Positions 8,552 through 18,190 are shown, counted from the first letter of the stretch. The stretch: 64,000 nucleotides of DNA from an uncultured Eubacteriales bacterium (GCA_900546915.1 UREY01000003.1:1-64000), one strand, 5' to 3'. The notes: a model not told the origin generated them from the sequence alone. Translations and numbers: made by a program.

Positions 8552-9313
8552 ATGATTCCTGCATTTTCCCTGTTGGGTAAAACCCTTGCCATCTACCCCA
8601 TCCTGGCCCTGGCCGGTATTTTTGCAGCCGGGATTTATGCCTGCCGGGCGGCCAAGCGGGCCGGGCAAAGCGAAGACGACATGATCGTCCTGTTGCTCTT
8701 TTCCGCAATCGGCGTATTTCTGGGGATGCATCTGCTTTACGGCCTGGTCAGCCTCTCCCAATGGCCGCAGCTGCTCTCTCAAATTCACTCCTTGGCGTCT
8801 TTCTTCCAGGTGATGTTCGCCATTTGGGGCGGCTCTGTATTTTACGGCGGTCTGCTGGGCGGCATTCTGGCCGGCGCTCTGTATCTGCGGGTCAAGGGCA
8901 GATCTCTTGCGCTCTGGTCCAATCTGACCGCCCCCGCCATTGCCCTGTTCCACACCTTCGGCCGGATCGGCTGTTTTTTGGGAGGCTGCTGCTATGGAAT
9001 TCCCTCTGCCTGGGGCGTGACCTACCGGCATAGTCCGGTGGTGGAAGCCAACGGGATCTCCCGGTTTCCCGTTCAGCTGGTGGAAGCCGCCTGGAATCTG
9101 ATTCTCTTCCTCCTTCTGTCCCGGCTTTTGCGGCAGGGCAAAGGCCGGCTGTTGCCGCTGTACCTGGCCCTGTATGCACCGGCTAGGTTTTTGCTGGAGT
9201 TCCTCCGGGGCGACAGCTACCGGGGAATCTTCTTCGGCCTGTCCACCTCCCAATGGATCAGCCTGCTTCTGTTCCCTACCGCCTTGTTTTTTCTCCTACG
9301 CCGCCGGAATTAA
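8552..9313 (+). CDS. lgt: Prolipoprotein diacylglyceryl transferase
   Basis: 253-residue polytopic membrane enzyme that moves a diacylglyceryl group from phosphatidylglycerol to the lipobox cysteine of prolipoproteins, the first step of lipoprotein maturation. The Lgt signature HTFGRIGCFLGGCCYGIP starts at about His134. Several membrane segments and the Arg-rich C-terminal region (YAPARFLLEFLRGD) fit the family and its usual length. AGGAGG precedes the ATG. Lipoprotein substrates in this window include the proteins at 21897, 32041 and 56451. The stop is followed by a promoter for the next gene, so it may be transcribed alone. Confidence 0.95.
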   Translation: MIPAFSLLGKTLAIYPILALAGIFAAGIYACRAAKRAGQSEDDMIVLLLFSAIGVFLGMHLLYGLVSLSQWPQLLSQIHSLASFFQVMFAIWGGSVFYGGLLGGILAGALYLRVKGRSLALWSNLTAPAIALFHTFGRIGCFLGGCCYGIPSAWGVTYRHSPVVEANGISRFPVQLVEAAWNLILFLLLSRLLRQGKGRLLPLYLALYAPARFLLEFLRGDSYRGIFFGLSTSQWISLLLFPTALFFLLRRRN

Positions 9314-9334
9314 CAAAGATTTCACACCCGGCTC

Positions 9335-9363
9335 TTTCACTCCCCAGGAAATTGTGGTATACT
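9335..9363 (+). promoter_or_regulatory. Promoter with extended -10 for the HD-domain gene
   Basis: TTTCAC (9335-9340), a 17-bp spacer and TATACT (9358-9363) preceded by TGTGG. The gene starts 37 bp later. Confidence 0.55.
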
Positions 9364-9399
9364 GAACAAAAATTACAAAATCCGCAGGAGGAATTATCT

Positions 9400-10059
9400 T
9401 TGCTGACCTACGAGGAAGTCACCCAGAGCCAGGCGATTCGCACCTATATCACCCGAGCCGACGAATCTCTGGCTGCCCTGGGTTACACGGAACACAGCTT
9501 CGCCCATGTGATGCACGTGGCGGATACGGCAAAATATATTTTGGAAACCCTGAATTTTCCATCGCGTACCGTGGAACTGGCCCGGATTGCCGGGTACTTA
9601 CACGACATCGGCAACCTGGTCAACCGGGTGGATCACTCTCAGTCCGGCGCCGTGATGGCCTGGAGCATTCTCAACGACATGGGGTGCGATCCGTCGGAAA
9701 TCGCCACCATCGTCACCGCCATCGGCAACCACGACGAGGGAAACGGCGTACCGGTGAACGAGGTGGCCGCCGCCCTGATTTTGGCGGACAAGGCCGACGT
9801 GCGCCGGAGCCGGGTACGAAACTCAGACGCCACCACCTTTGACATTCACGACCGGGTGAATTACTCCGTCAAAAAATCTCAGCTGAAAATCAACGAGGAT
9901 CGGACGCTGGTCAAGCTGAAGCTCACGGTAGACACCAAGTACGGCTCCGTCATGGACTACTTTGAGATCTTCATGCAGCGGATGATTCTCTGCCGCAAGG
10001 CCGCCGAACGGCTCGGCCTGCAGTTTAAGCTGATGATCAACGAACAACAACTGATTTGA
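9400..10059 (+). CDS. HD-domain metal-dependent phosphohydrolase
   Basis: 219 residues from a TTG start at 9400, chosen because AGGAGG (9386-9391) is 8 nt upstream and a promoter lies before it. Earlier in-frame starts overlap lgt and have no ribosome site. The HD superfamily pattern is visible: a first His (HSFAHVMHVADTA), the HD pair (GYLHDIGN), a downstream His (AIGNHDEG) and an Asp (ILADKADVRRSR). Such proteins hydrolyse nucleotides or related phosphates, but the substrate cannot be inferred here. thiN begins 8 bp downstream, so the two are probably cotranscribed. Confidence 0.85.
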   Translation: MLTYEEVTQSQAIRTYITRADESLAALGYTEHSFAHVMHVADTAKYILETLNFPSRTVELARIAGYLHDIGNLVNRVDHSQSGAVMAWSILNDMGCDPSEIATIVTAIGNHDEGNGVPVNEVAAALILADKADVRRSRVRNSDATTFDIHDRVNYSVKKSQLKINEDRTLVKLKLTVDTKYGSVMDYFEIFMQRMILCRKAAERLGLQFKLMINEQQLI

Positions 10060-10066
10060 GTCCGCC

Positions 10067-10762
10067 ATGAAAACTTGTCATATTTTTTGCGCCGGTGAAT
10101 TCCACGGCCTGCTGGAGCAGCCGGAACCCGGCGATTTCATTCTGGCCGCAGACGGCGGTCTGCGGCATCTGCAGGCTGCGGGGCTGGAGCCCTCCGGCAT
10201 TCTGGGGGATTTTGATTCCCTGGGCTATACGCCTCAGGGGCCCTTGGTAGACCGCTTCCCCATTGAGAAAGACGACACGGACTCCATGCTGGCCGTCAAG
10301 GCCGGGCTGGGAGCAGGATGCCGCCGCTTTCTGCTCTACGGCGCTCTGGACGGCCCCCGTCTGGACCACACCGTGGCCAACTTTCAGCTCCTGCACTACC
10401 TGACCGAGCACGACGCCTTTGGCTATCTGATTGGGCAAACGTACCTGGCTACCGTCCTGGCGCCGGGCTGCCTCGGCTTTTCCCGGGAAGCCTCCGGGAT
10501 TCTCTCGGTGTTTTGCTCCGGCCCGGATGCCGCCGGAGTCAGCCTCCGGGGGCTACAATATCCCCTGGAGCAGGCTGTGCTCACCGCCGGGTTCCCCCTG
10601 GGCGTCAGCAACCATTTCCTGGGTTGTCCGGCGGAAATTTCCCTGGAAAGCGGCCGCCTGCTCCTTCTCTGGGACCGCAGAAACGGCCTGCCGGAGAGCC
10701 GCCGTGTCCGGGATGCCCGAATGAACGAAGACGCGGGTCATAGGTGCCCCCACTCCACCTAA
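10067..10762 (+). CDS. thiN: Thiamine diphosphokinase
   Basis: 231 residues. It transfers pyrophosphate from ATP to thiamine to make thiamine diphosphate (EC 2.7.6.2). Family motifs visible are ADGGLRHL, GDFDS (47-51), KDDTDS, and GALDGPRLDHTVANFQLL, which carry the acidic metal and ATP ligands. The C-terminal part is the beta-rich substrate domain ending in the GVSNHF motif. The last about 25 residues beyond the conserved core are probably a loose tail. The start ATG is 8 bp after the HD gene, suggesting one transcript. Confidence 0.92.
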   Translation: MKTCHIFCAGEFHGLLEQPEPGDFILAADGGLRHLQAAGLEPSGILGDFDSLGYTPQGPLVDRFPIEKDDTDSMLAVKAGLGAGCRRFLLYGALDGPRLDHTVANFQLLHYLTEHDAFGYLIGQTYLATVLAPGCLGFSREASGILSVFCSGPDAAGVSLRGLQYPLEQAVLTAGFPLGVSNHFLGCPAEISLESGRLLLLWDRRNGLPESRRVRDARMNEDAGHRCPHST

Positions 10763-10801
10763 ATTTATACGCAAGGAGCACAGGCCTCTGAGCCGGTTGC
10801 T

Positions 10802-13282
10802 ATGGCAAAACAAAAAGGAATCCGCCGAAAAAAACAAACCCCAGACCTCCCGCCCCGCCGTCCGCTTCCCGTCCTGGAGGCAGATCCCCAGCTGGGCCTG
10901 ACCCGGGACCAGGTAGAGGCCCGGCTCTCTGCCGGTTGGTCCAATGACCCCGGCGAGTCCCCCTCCAAATCCGAAAGGCAGATCATCCAGGAAAATTGCC
11001 TCACCTTTTTCAACCTGATTTTTCTCATATTGGCTGTCCTGCTGGTCATCGCCGGGTCCTATAAAAACATGATGTTTCTGGTGATCGCCATTGCCAACAC
11101 CGCCATCGGCACGTTCCAGGAAATCCGCTCCAAGCGGGCGGTGGACCGGCTGACTCTGGTGGCCGAGCAGCCGGTCAAGGCCATTCGAGACGGCGTGCGG
11201 ACCGAGGTTCGCCCCTCGCGCCTGGTCCGGGACGACATCATCGAATTGTCCGCCGGAGATCAAATCTGCGCGGACGCCGTGGTTCGTTCCGGCGAGATGC
11301 AGGTCAATGAATCTCTCATCACCGGCGAGGCCGACGCCATCGTCAAAGGGCCCGGCGACACGCTGAAGTCCGGCTCCTTCGTGGTGGCCGGTCGGGCCCG
11401 GGCCCAGTTGACCCAGGTCGGCCCCGACGCTTACGCCGCCAAGCTCTCCGCCGGCGCCAAGAAAAACGTACATGCCACGGAATCGGAAATGATGCGCTCT
11501 CTGGACCGCCTGATCCGGGTCGTCGGCTTCGCCCTGATTCCCGTGGGATGCGTGCTGTTTTACCGCCAGTTTCAGATGCTGGGCATGGACTTTCAAACCT
11601 CAACGGAATCCACAGTCGCCGCGCTCATCGGCATGATTCCGGAGGGACTGTACCTGCTGACCAGCGTGGCCATGGCTGTATCCGCCATGAAGCTGGCACA
11701 GCAAAAGGTACTGGTCCAGGACATGAACTGCATTGAGACCCTGGCCCGGGTGGACGTGCTGTGTGTGGACAAAACCGGCACCATTACCGAGCCCAAAATG
11801 GAAGTGCAGGACGTGATCCCCCTGGACCCGCAGAAGGACTCCCCGGAGCAGCTGGAGGCCGTCCTGGCCGCTCTGTACAGCGGCGTTGAGCCGGAAAACG
11901 ACACGGGAAGGGCCATGGCTGAGGTCTTTGCCCGCAAAACAGATTGGCAATGCCTGTCTCGGATCCCCTTCAACTCCCAGACAAAATGGTCCGCCGCCGT
12001 GTTTGCCGGTCAGGGCGCTTTTGTCGTGGGCGCGCCGGAGTTTATTCTGGGCCCGCGCTACGAGAGCATCCGGCAAACGGTGGAGCCCTGGTCCTCTCTG
12101 GGCTGCCGGGTCCTGCTTGTCGCCCAATATGACGGCGCACCGGGGCAAAACACGCCCCTGGACCCGGACCGGGTCCGCCCCATGGCCCTGGCCCTGCTTT
12201 CCAACCGCATCCGCACCACCGCTCCGGCGACCTTCCGGTTCTTCGCCCAGGAAGGCGTCTCCATCCGGGTCATCTCCGGAGATAACCCGGTGACCGTTTC
12301 CGAAGTGGCCCGCCGGGCCGGAATTGAGGGAGCGGACCGGTATGTAGACGCCTCAACTTTGAAATCCGACGCGGACTTTACCCGCGCCGCAAGAGACTGT
12401 ATCGTCTTCGGCCGGGTGACCCCGGACAACAAGAAAAAACTGATCCAAGCGCTGAAAAAAGCGGGCCACACCGTGGCCATGACCGGCGACGGCGTCAACG
12501 ACGTGCTGGCCCTCCGGGAGGCCGACTGCGGCATAGCCATGGCCTCCGGCAGCCAGGCAGCCAGTCAGGTGGCTCAGCTGGTGCTGCTGAAATCCGATTT
12601 CGCCGCCATGCAGGGCGTGGTGGGAGAAGGCCGGCGCGTCATCAACAACATTCAGAGAGCCGCCGCTCTGTTCCTGGTGAAAAACATCTTTTCCCTTCTG
12701 CTGGCGCTCATCTCCATGTTCGCCACCTTCCCCTATCCCATCATGCCCTTGCACCTGAGCATGATCAGCGGTCTCACCATCGGCGCCCCCTCCTTTTTCC
12801 TGGCCCTGGAAAGCAACCACGAGCGAATTAAGGGGCGGTTCATGGCCGGCGTTCTGCGCAAAGCATTCCCGGGCGGCTTGACCAATCTCATCGTGGTCCT
12901 CATGGCTGTGGGCTTCGTCTTGGTATTCGACTTGCCCACAGAGCAGCTGTACACCGTTTCCGCCGCCCTGATGAGTCTGACCGGCCTTCTGGTCTTGTAC
13001 CAGGTATGCAAGCCCTTCACGGTCCAGCGGCGCATCCTCTGGGGCCTGATGGCCGCCGCCTGCGCCTTCTGCTTCCTGTTTTTGGGCTCCATGTTTGAAT
13101 TTGTGAAGCTGGACCTGGAGATGATCATCGTCCTGGCCGCTGTTTTCCTGATGACCCCCACGGTCTTCTTCGCTTTGCAGCGCATTTTCGATTGGGGGGA
13201 CATCCTGTACGACAAGCTCCACAGCCGCCTTACCCTCAGAAAAAAACCAAGCCCGTCAAGCAAAGAGCTGCCGCCTGATTAA
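10802..13282 (+). CDS. P-type cation-transporting ATPase (CtpE/MgtA-like)
   Basis: 826 residues with all P-type landmarks: TGEAD in the actuator domain, IPEGLYLL in the M4 region, the phosphorylated Asp323 in DKTGTIT, GDNPVTV, and the hinge TGDGVNDVLAL. Membrane helices lie near 60-105, 240-300 and in a C-terminal cluster from about 620. The PEGL form of M4 resembles CtpE-like Ca2+ pumps more than heavy-metal pumps (no CPx motif and no N-terminal metal-binding domain). The ion is therefore likely Ca2+ or Mg2+, but not proven. There is no close ribosome site at ATG 10802 (AAGGAG is 24 nt away), and no better in-frame start was found. Confidence 0.9.
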   Translation: MAKQKGIRRKKQTPDLPPRRPLPVLEADPQLGLTRDQVEARLSAGWSNDPGESPSKSERQIIQENCLTFFNLIFLILAVLLVIAGSYKNMMFLVIAIANTAIGTFQEIRSKRAVDRLTLVAEQPVKAIRDGVRTEVRPSRLVRDDIIELSAGDQICADAVVRSGEMQVNESLITGEADAIVKGPGDTLKSGSFVVAGRARAQLTQVGPDAYAAKLSAGAKKNVHATESEMMRSLDRLIRVVGFALIPVGCVLFYRQFQMLGMDFQTSTESTVAALIGMIPEGLYLLTSVAMAVSAMKLAQQKVLVQDMNCIETLARVDVLCVDKTGTITEPKMEVQDVIPLDPQKDSPEQLEAVLAALYSGVEPENDTGRAMAEVFARKTDWQCLSRIPFNSQTKWSAAVFAGQGAFVVGAPEFILGPRYESIRQTVEPWSSLGCRVLLVAQYDGAPGQNTPLDPDRVRPMALALLSNRIRTTAPATFRFFAQEGVSIRVISGDNPVTVSEVARRAGIEGADRYVDASTLKSDADFTRAARDCIVFGRVTPDNKKKLIQALKKAGHTVAMTGDGVNDVLALREADCGIAMASGSQAASQVAQLVLLKSDFAAMQGVVGEGRRVINNIQRAAALFLVKNIFSLLLALISMFATFPYPIMPLHLSMISGLTIGAPSFFLALESNHERIKGRFMAGVLRKAFPGGLTNLIVVLMAVGFVLVFDLPTEQLYTVSAALMSLTGLLVLYQVCKPFTVQRRILWGLMAAACAFCFLFLGSMFEFVKLDLEMIIVLAAVFLMTPTVFFALQRIFDWGDILYDKLHSRLTLRKKPSPSSKELPPD

Positions 13283-13431
13283 ACGGCCGGAAAGAGCCTG
13301 TCCGCCCCATCCCGGCTGACCCACCGCCTTTCTGCCCGGCAGCGGCGGAGACGGTCGAACCCCCTTGGGGCTTTTCGGGAACGGTTTGGAAGCTCTTGCG
13401 CACAAAATCGGCACAGACCCACCCGACCGCC

Positions 13432-13469
13432 AGGTTCCCTCACGCATACGCCGTGGGGGAACCTTTTTT
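13432..13469 (+). terminator. Rho-independent terminator between convergent genes
   Basis: AGGTTCCC (13432-13439) pairs with GGGAACCT (13457-13464), with an inner CACG/CGTG stem, and is followed by a T-run on the plus strand. It ends the ATPase transcript. The rest of 13283-13552 holds no convincing gene or known RNA. Confidence 0.8.
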
Positions 13470-13552
13470 CATTGGATTTTGCACCTGCAGGCGGCCCCTT
13501 GGACCGTCCCGGCAGCCGCCCGGCTACCGTTTGTCTGCGCCTATGCAGGCCC

Positions 13553-14692
13553 TCACGGCAGCACCAGGACCTGCTGCTTCTCCTCCGGTCCCTCCACCTC
13601 CCGGGCAAACAGACCGTAAAAGCTCCGGCACCGCTTCTCCACAAGTGCATAGGCGCCCTTCCTGGTTTGCCCGGCATGCGCCAGAGGAAGCCCCCCATCG
13701 GCATGGCGGAGCAGCTCCCTGCCCCGGTCCCGGAACCCCAGAATTCGGACATACGGCGCTTCCGCTGACAGCTCCGCCGCCGACAGCCCCAGGCAGGCGC
13801 ACAAAACCATTCGATCCAGTCGGCTTCGGGTGTACCGCTTGGACTTGACCGCCGTCAAAATCTCCTCCAGGGTATTTTGCCGGCGGCACTCCCGGCACAA
13901 CTTTCGCCACAGTCCCTCCGCAGCGCCGGGAAGCACGGCAAAGTCCTCCGGCTCCAAGGTCCGCAGCCGCGCCAAAACCGCCCGCTCCCCCAAGGCCAAG
14001 CTGTGGGGCGCCGCCCCCGCATAGGCCGGACGGACAGCCTCCGGCACATAGGACAGCCACGGCTGTCCCGTCAGAATCCGAAGCCGCAGGGCCGTAGCCG
14101 AGGGGTTGTCCCGGTCTGCCTCCCGGGCGTGGTAATCCCCGGGCCGGGCAATGGGCAGGGGCGTCAGTTTGCTCCCCTGCGCCAAAATGGCCTTGCAGTA
14201 CTCCACCGCCAAAATATCGTTGGGCCGCTCCAGCACCGTCGCATCCGCTCCCAGGTCCGCCGCCGCCCGGCTCCTGGCTGCGGGAAAGGACAGGCCCCGG
14301 TCCAGATACGGCCGCAAAGCCTCGGACAGCCTGCTGTCCAGCAGAACCCGGGCCGTGTCCAGAAGCTGCTCCCGGCCGGCGGTTTCCGCCCCGAAGCACA
14401 GGCCCTCCACCCCCAGGCGGCTGAGCAGCTCCACCGCACCGGCGGCAAAGCCCTCGGCGGAGCGAAGGCTCACCGTCACCGGAAGCTCCAGGACCAAATC
14501 CGCCCCGGCCAAAAGGGCGGCTTTGGTCCGAACCGTCCGGTCAAAGACCGCCGGCTGGCCCCGCTGCACATAAAATCCGCTCATGAGACACACCACCGCC
14601 GCCTCGGGAGCCATCCGCCGGACTGCCTCCAGCTGCCGGGCATGGCCCAGGTGAAACGGGTTATACTCACAGACGATTCCCACAGACCGCAT
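13553..14692 (-). CDS. tmcAL: tRNA(Met) cytidine acetate ligase
   Basis: 379 residues. TmcAL activates acetate with ATP and makes N4-acetylcytidine at the wobble base of elongator tRNA-Met. The nucleotidyltransferase-like N-terminus reads MRSVGIVCEYNPFHLGHARQ (HLGH type HxGH), followed by VVCLMSGFYVQRGQPA and ADLVLELPV, the hallmark of the former DUF795/YlbM family. Of the clustered in-frame ATGs, 14692 is preferred because GGGAGG lies 7 nt upstream. It is divergent from ackA, an apt neighbour since acetate is the substrate, although that link is inference. Confidence 0.92.
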   Translation of the reverse strand: MRSVGIVCEYNPFHLGHARQLEAVRRMAPEAAVVCLMSGFYVQRGQPAVFDRTVRTKAALLAGADLVLELPVTVSLRSAEGFAAGAVELLSRLGVEGLCFGAETAGREQLLDTARVLLDSRLSEALRPYLDRGLSFPAARSRAAADLGADATVLERPNDILAVEYCKAILAQGSKLTPLPIARPGDYHAREADRDNPSATALRLRILTGQPWLSYVPEAVRPAYAGAAPHSLALGERAVLARLRTLEPEDFAVLPGAAEGLWRKLCRECRRQNTLEEILTAVKSKRYTRSRLDRMVLCACLGLSAAELSAEAPYVRILGFRDRGRELLRHADGGLPLAHAGQTRKGAYALVEKRCRSFYGLFAREVEGPEEKQQVLVLP

Positions 14693-14834
14693 CATGAGAC
14701 CTCCCATTTTTTGAAAAAAATTCCCCGCAAGGGCTTGTAGGTTTCGGGAAAATATTATAGAATACCCGTAGGTGTGTCTATCCTATCACAAGATCGGAAA
14801 AAATGAAATCACAGTTTACAGGAGGATCATACAA

Positions 14835-16034
14835 ATGAACATTTTGGTTATCAACGCCGGCAGCTCCAGCCTGAAGTATCAGCTGATGGACCCGGAGACC
14901 GGCGCTGTCACCGCCAAAGGTCTCTGCGAGCGCATCGGGCTCGACGGCCGTCTGACGCACAAGGTTCCGTCCCAGGACAAGAAGGTGGAGCGGGAGATTC
15001 CCATGCCCACCCATGCCGAGGCCATTGCCGCAGTTCTGGAAATTCTGGTGGACCCGGAAAACGGCGTAATCGCCGCCACAGACGAAATCGATGCCGTCGG
15101 CCATCGGGTGCTCCATGGCGGAGACAAGTTTATTGCTTCCTGCATCATCAACGAAGCCTGTAAGCAGGCCATCCGGGATTGCATCCCTCTGGGCCCCCTG
15201 CACAATCCCGCCAATCTCATGGGCATTGAGGCCTGTGAGAAGGTCATGCCGGGCAAGCCCCAGGTGGCCGTATTCGATACCGCCTTCCACATGACCATGC
15301 CGCCCCAGGCCTATCGCTATGCCATTCCCACCGAGTACTACGAAACCGACCACCTGCGCCGGTACGGCTTCCACGGCACCTCCCACCGGTACGTCACCCG
15401 CCGGGCCATCGCCCTCATGGGCCGGGAGGACATCAAGCTGATCAACTGCCACCTGGGCAACGGCTCGTCTCTGTCCGCCGTCAAGGACGGCAAGTGCCAG
15501 GATACCTCCATGGGCCTGTCCCCTCTGGCCGGCGTACCCATGGGCACCCGGTCCGGCGACATTGACGCCTGCGTCGTCCAGTTTATTATGAACAAGTACG
15601 GCATGACCGCCGACGAGTGTCTCACCATGCTCAATAAAAAGTCGGGCGTTCTGGCCCTGTCCAACGGCGTTTCCTCCGACTTCCGGGATCTGGAAGCCGG
15701 CGCCGCCAAGGGCGACGAGGCCTGCCGGCTGGCCTTGGACAAGTTCTGCTACGAGGTGCGCAAGTATATCGGCGCCTACGCCGCCGCCCTGGGCGGCCTG
15801 GACTGTCTGGTCTTCACCGCCGGCGTGGGAGAAAACGGTCCGGCCAACCGGGCTGCCATCTGCGCCGGGTTGGAGTTCTTGGGAGTCAAGCTGGATCCGG
15901 AGCGGAACAACGTCCGGGGCCAGGAGGTCCGGATCTCCACCGACGACTCGAAAGTCCAGGTCTGGGTCATCCCCACCAACGAGGAGCTGATGATTGCCCA
16001 GGATACCGCCGAACTGGTCAAGGCCGCCCAATAA
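14835..16034 (+). CDS. ackA: Acetate kinase
   Basis: 399 residues, the normal family length. It interconverts acetyl phosphate plus ADP and acetate plus ATP (EC 2.7.2.1), the ATP-yielding end of fermentation. The start follows GGAGG and opens with the signature MNILVINAGSSSLKYQL. Also visible are the GFHGTSHRYV region, NCHLGNGSS and MGTRSGDIDA, plus a late FTAGVGENG motif. No pta gene is adjacent. Transcription begins in the divergent region with tmcAL, and a hairpin follows the stop. Confidence 0.96.
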   Translation: MNILVINAGSSSLKYQLMDPETGAVTAKGLCERIGLDGRLTHKVPSQDKKVEREIPMPTHAEAIAAVLEILVDPENGVIAATDEIDAVGHRVLHGGDKFIASCIINEACKQAIRDCIPLGPLHNPANLMGIEACEKVMPGKPQVAVFDTAFHMTMPPQAYRYAIPTEYYETDHLRRYGFHGTSHRYVTRRAIALMGREDIKLINCHLGNGSSLSAVKDGKCQDTSMGLSPLAGVPMGTRSGDIDACVVQFIMNKYGMTADECLTMLNKKSGVLALSNGVSSDFRDLEAGAAKGDEACRLALDKFCYEVRKYIGAYAAALGGLDCLVFTAGVGENGPANRAAICAGLEFLGVKLDPERNNVRGQEVRISTDDSKVQVWVIPTNEELMIAQDTAELVKAAQ

Positions 16035-16040
16035 CCGCAA

Positions 16041-16066
16041 AAACGGGAGCCTTTGGGCTCCCGTTT
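16041..16066 (+). terminator. Hairpin after ackA
   Basis: AAACGGGAGCC (16041-16051) pairs with GGCTCCCGTTT (16056-16066) across a TTTG loop. It ends in only three T residues, so it may allow some read-through to pepT. Confidence 0.7.
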
Positions 16067-16115
16067 CGCGTTGTATGATACGCCCCATAGGGGCAACTGT
16101 CAGGAGGAATACAAG

Positions 16116-17315
16116 ATGACTGCTGCGGAACGACTTCTGCGCTATGTACAATTCGACACCCAATCCAATGAATTTTCCGAGACCTGCCCCTCCACAGACA
16201 AGCAGAAAATCTTTGCCCGGTCTCTGGTGGAGGAGATGCAGGCCATGGGCATCACCGACGCCTACATGGACGGCGACGGCTATGTCTACGGCACCGTTCC
16301 CGGCGATCCCGGCAAGCCTGTCATCGGCCTGATCGCCCACATGGACACGGCGCCCGACGCCTCCGGCGCAAATATTCAGGCCCGCACCGTTTTTTACGAC
16401 GGCGGCGACATTTTGCTCCACGAGGGCCAACACATTGTCATGCGGGAATCCGATTTTCCCAGCCTGACCCGCAACCGGGGCAAGCATTTGATTGTCACCG
16501 ACGGCACCACCCTTCTGGGCGCAGACGACAAAGCCGGCATCGCCGAGATTCTCACAGCCGCTGAAATTCTCATAGCTTCTTCCCGGCCCCACGCCACACT
16601 GCGCATCGGCTTCACCCCCGATGAAGAAATCGGCCGGGGAGCGGACCGGTTTCATGTGCAGGATTTCGGGGCGGACTTCGCTTATACCGCCGACGGCGGG
16701 ACCCTGGGCGAGCTGGAATATGAAAACTTCAACGCCGCCTCGGCGCAGGTGACGTTCCATGGCCGGAACATCCATCCCGGCTCAGCCAAAAACCAGATGA
16801 TAAACGCGCAGCTCATCGCCATGGAGTTTCAAAGCCTGCTCCCCGTCCACGAGCGGCCTGAGGCCACGGAGGGATACGAGGGCTTCGCCCTGCTCACGGA
16901 CATGGAGGGCACCGTGGAACAGAGTCGGCTGCGGTATATCATCCGGGATCACGATATGGCCAAGTTCACCCGCCGGAAGGAATTATTCCAGGAAATTGCC
17001 CGGTTCCTCAACCGGAAATACGGCAGCGGCACGGTGGAACTGACCCTCAAAGACAGCTACTATAACATGAAGGAAAAAATCCTGCCTGTGATGCACATCG
17101 TCGACCGGGCCAAGGCCGCTATGGAGCGCGCCGGTATCTCTCCCGTCACCGTCCCGGTCCGGGGCGGCACCGACGGCGCCCGCCTGTCCTACGAGGGCCT
17201 CCCCTGCCCAAACCTGTGCACCGGCGGCGAGAATTATCACGGACGGTTCGAGTACATTCCCGTGGAGGACATGGAGCGTTGTACGCAAATGCTGGTCGAG
17301 CTGCTCTGCCTGTAG
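16116..17315 (+). CDS. pepT: Peptidase T (tripeptide aminopeptidase, M20B)
   Basis: 399 residues from ATG 16116, preceded by AGGAGG. A cytoplasmic zinc exopeptidase that releases the N-terminal residue of tripeptides (EC 3.4.11.4). Visible M20 motifs are LIAHMDTAPD (zinc His and catalytic Asp), DGTTLLGADDKAGIAEI (bridging Asp) and TPDEEIGRGADRF (catalytic Glu pair). The dimerisation lid lies mid-protein, followed by VPVRGGTDGARLSYEGLPCP and CTGGENYHGRFEY near the end. Length and order match the family. Confidence 0.96.
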   Translation: MTAAERLLRYVQFDTQSNEFSETCPSTDKQKIFARSLVEEMQAMGITDAYMDGDGYVYGTVPGDPGKPVIGLIAHMDTAPDASGANIQARTVFYDGGDILLHEGQHIVMRESDFPSLTRNRGKHLIVTDGTTLLGADDKAGIAEILTAAEILIASSRPHATLRIGFTPDEEIGRGADRFHVQDFGADFAYTADGGTLGELEYENFNAASAQVTFHGRNIHPGSAKNQMINAQLIAMEFQSLLPVHERPEATEGYEGFALLTDMEGTVEQSRLRYIIRDHDMAKFTRRKELFQEIARFLNRKYGSGTVELTLKDSYYNMKEKILPVMHIVDRAKAAMERAGISPVTVPVRGGTDGARLSYEGLPCPNLCTGGENYHGRFEYIPVEDMERCTQMLVELLCL

Positions 17316-17382
17316 GGCAAGCCGAAGGAGGCTGTCTCAAAGCTCAATTTTTGCAAATGTTCTTTTAGAAAAAGTTGTCAAA

Positions 17383-17420
17383 ATGGCACAGAAAACGAAA
17401 AAACTCGTTTTCTGTGCCAT
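17383..17420. terminator. Strong bidirectional terminator
   Basis: A 16-bp perfect stem (17383-17398 with 17405-17420), loop AAAAAC, lies between convergent pepT and the DivIVA-like gene. A- and T-rich flanks support termination in both directions. Confidence 0.8.
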
Positions 17421-17508
17421 AAATTTTAGGCTGTTTCTTAAAAAATCTATTCTGATGCAGCCCCTTTTTCCAACGTGAAAACATCAATAGGAAATTGCTG
17501 CGCCGGGA

Positions 17509-18090
17509 TTATTCTTCATCCGACTTCTCCGGATTTTCCAGTTCCATTGTTTTTAAAGTGGCCGCTCCTTCTGTCAGGACTGCCAGGCCGTCGTCCAAAG
17601 CCCTTTGCAGCCGATCCAACGCCTGCCCCAGGGCTTCTGCAGCCTGGTCCATGCCTGCTTTGCTCTCCTCCATCCGAGCCGCCAAATCGGCGATCAAGCC
17701 GTTCACACGGTGGTACATCTGTGCAGCCCGGTTCCGCGCCTGCCGCTCCACCAGCTCGGCACGGCGGTAGGCAGCCAGCTCTTCCCCCTCCCAATCGGTT
17801 TTTTCTCCGGCAGACGGGGGAGCAGCGGGCTCCGTCAGCTGGGTTTCCAGCTCTTCAATCTGCGCTTTCAGACTGGCGTTCTCCGCCTGGAGCGCCTCCC
17901 ATTCCTCCCGGTCCGGCTGGGTCTGCCGGTCCCGGGGAGAAGCCAGCTCCTCCTCCAGCCGCTTCACGTCGTCACGCAGCTGGTTCACCTCGGCAGCGTG
18001 ACGCGCTGCCGTCGCTTCCAGGAAGCGGACCACATCCTCCCGGTTAAATCCGTGAAATGCAGCCCGAAAATTTTGAACAGATTCCGTCAT
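17509..18090 (-). CDS. DivIVA-like coiled-coil protein
   Basis: 193 residues from ATG 18090, with AGAGGAGA upstream. The N-terminus (FRAAFHGFNREDVVRFLEAT) resembles the membrane-curvature-binding N-domain of DivIVA/GpsB proteins. Long heptad-rich coiled coils follow (LRDDVKRLEEELASP, ENASLKAQIEELETQL), then a Pro-rich break, a second helical region and an acidic tail. Such proteins organise the division site or cell pole. Assignment rests on overall pattern rather than a strict motif. A strong divergent promoter serves it, with tsaE on the other side. Confidence 0.65.
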   Translation of the reverse strand: MTESVQNFRAAFHGFNREDVVRFLEATAARHAAEVNQLRDDVKRLEEELASPRDRQTQPDREEWEALQAENASLKAQIEELETQLTEPAAPPSAGEKTDWEGEELAAYRRAELVERQARNRAAQMYHRVNGLIADLAARMEESKAGMDQAAEALGQALDRLQRALDDGLAVLTEGAATLKTMELENPEKSDEE

Positions 18091-18190
18091 GACAATCTCC
18101 TCTCTGAACCCAGCATCCGCCGCTTCGGCTCCGTTTCCGGCGCTTGGCGCAAAATACAACGGCGAAAAAATAAAACAGTCATTTTGTGGT

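Noticed and set aside
13283..13431. Possible small RNA gene (SRP RNA, 6S RNA or tRNA-like T-arm GGTTCGAC on the minus strand)
   Set aside because: The stems flanking the T-loop-like sequence do not pair, no SRP GGAAG-type tetraloop region was found, and no promoter is evident.
14778..16775. Minus-strand open frame across ackA and pepT
   Set aside because: It spans two well-supported plus-strand genes and the spacer between them, with no domain content.
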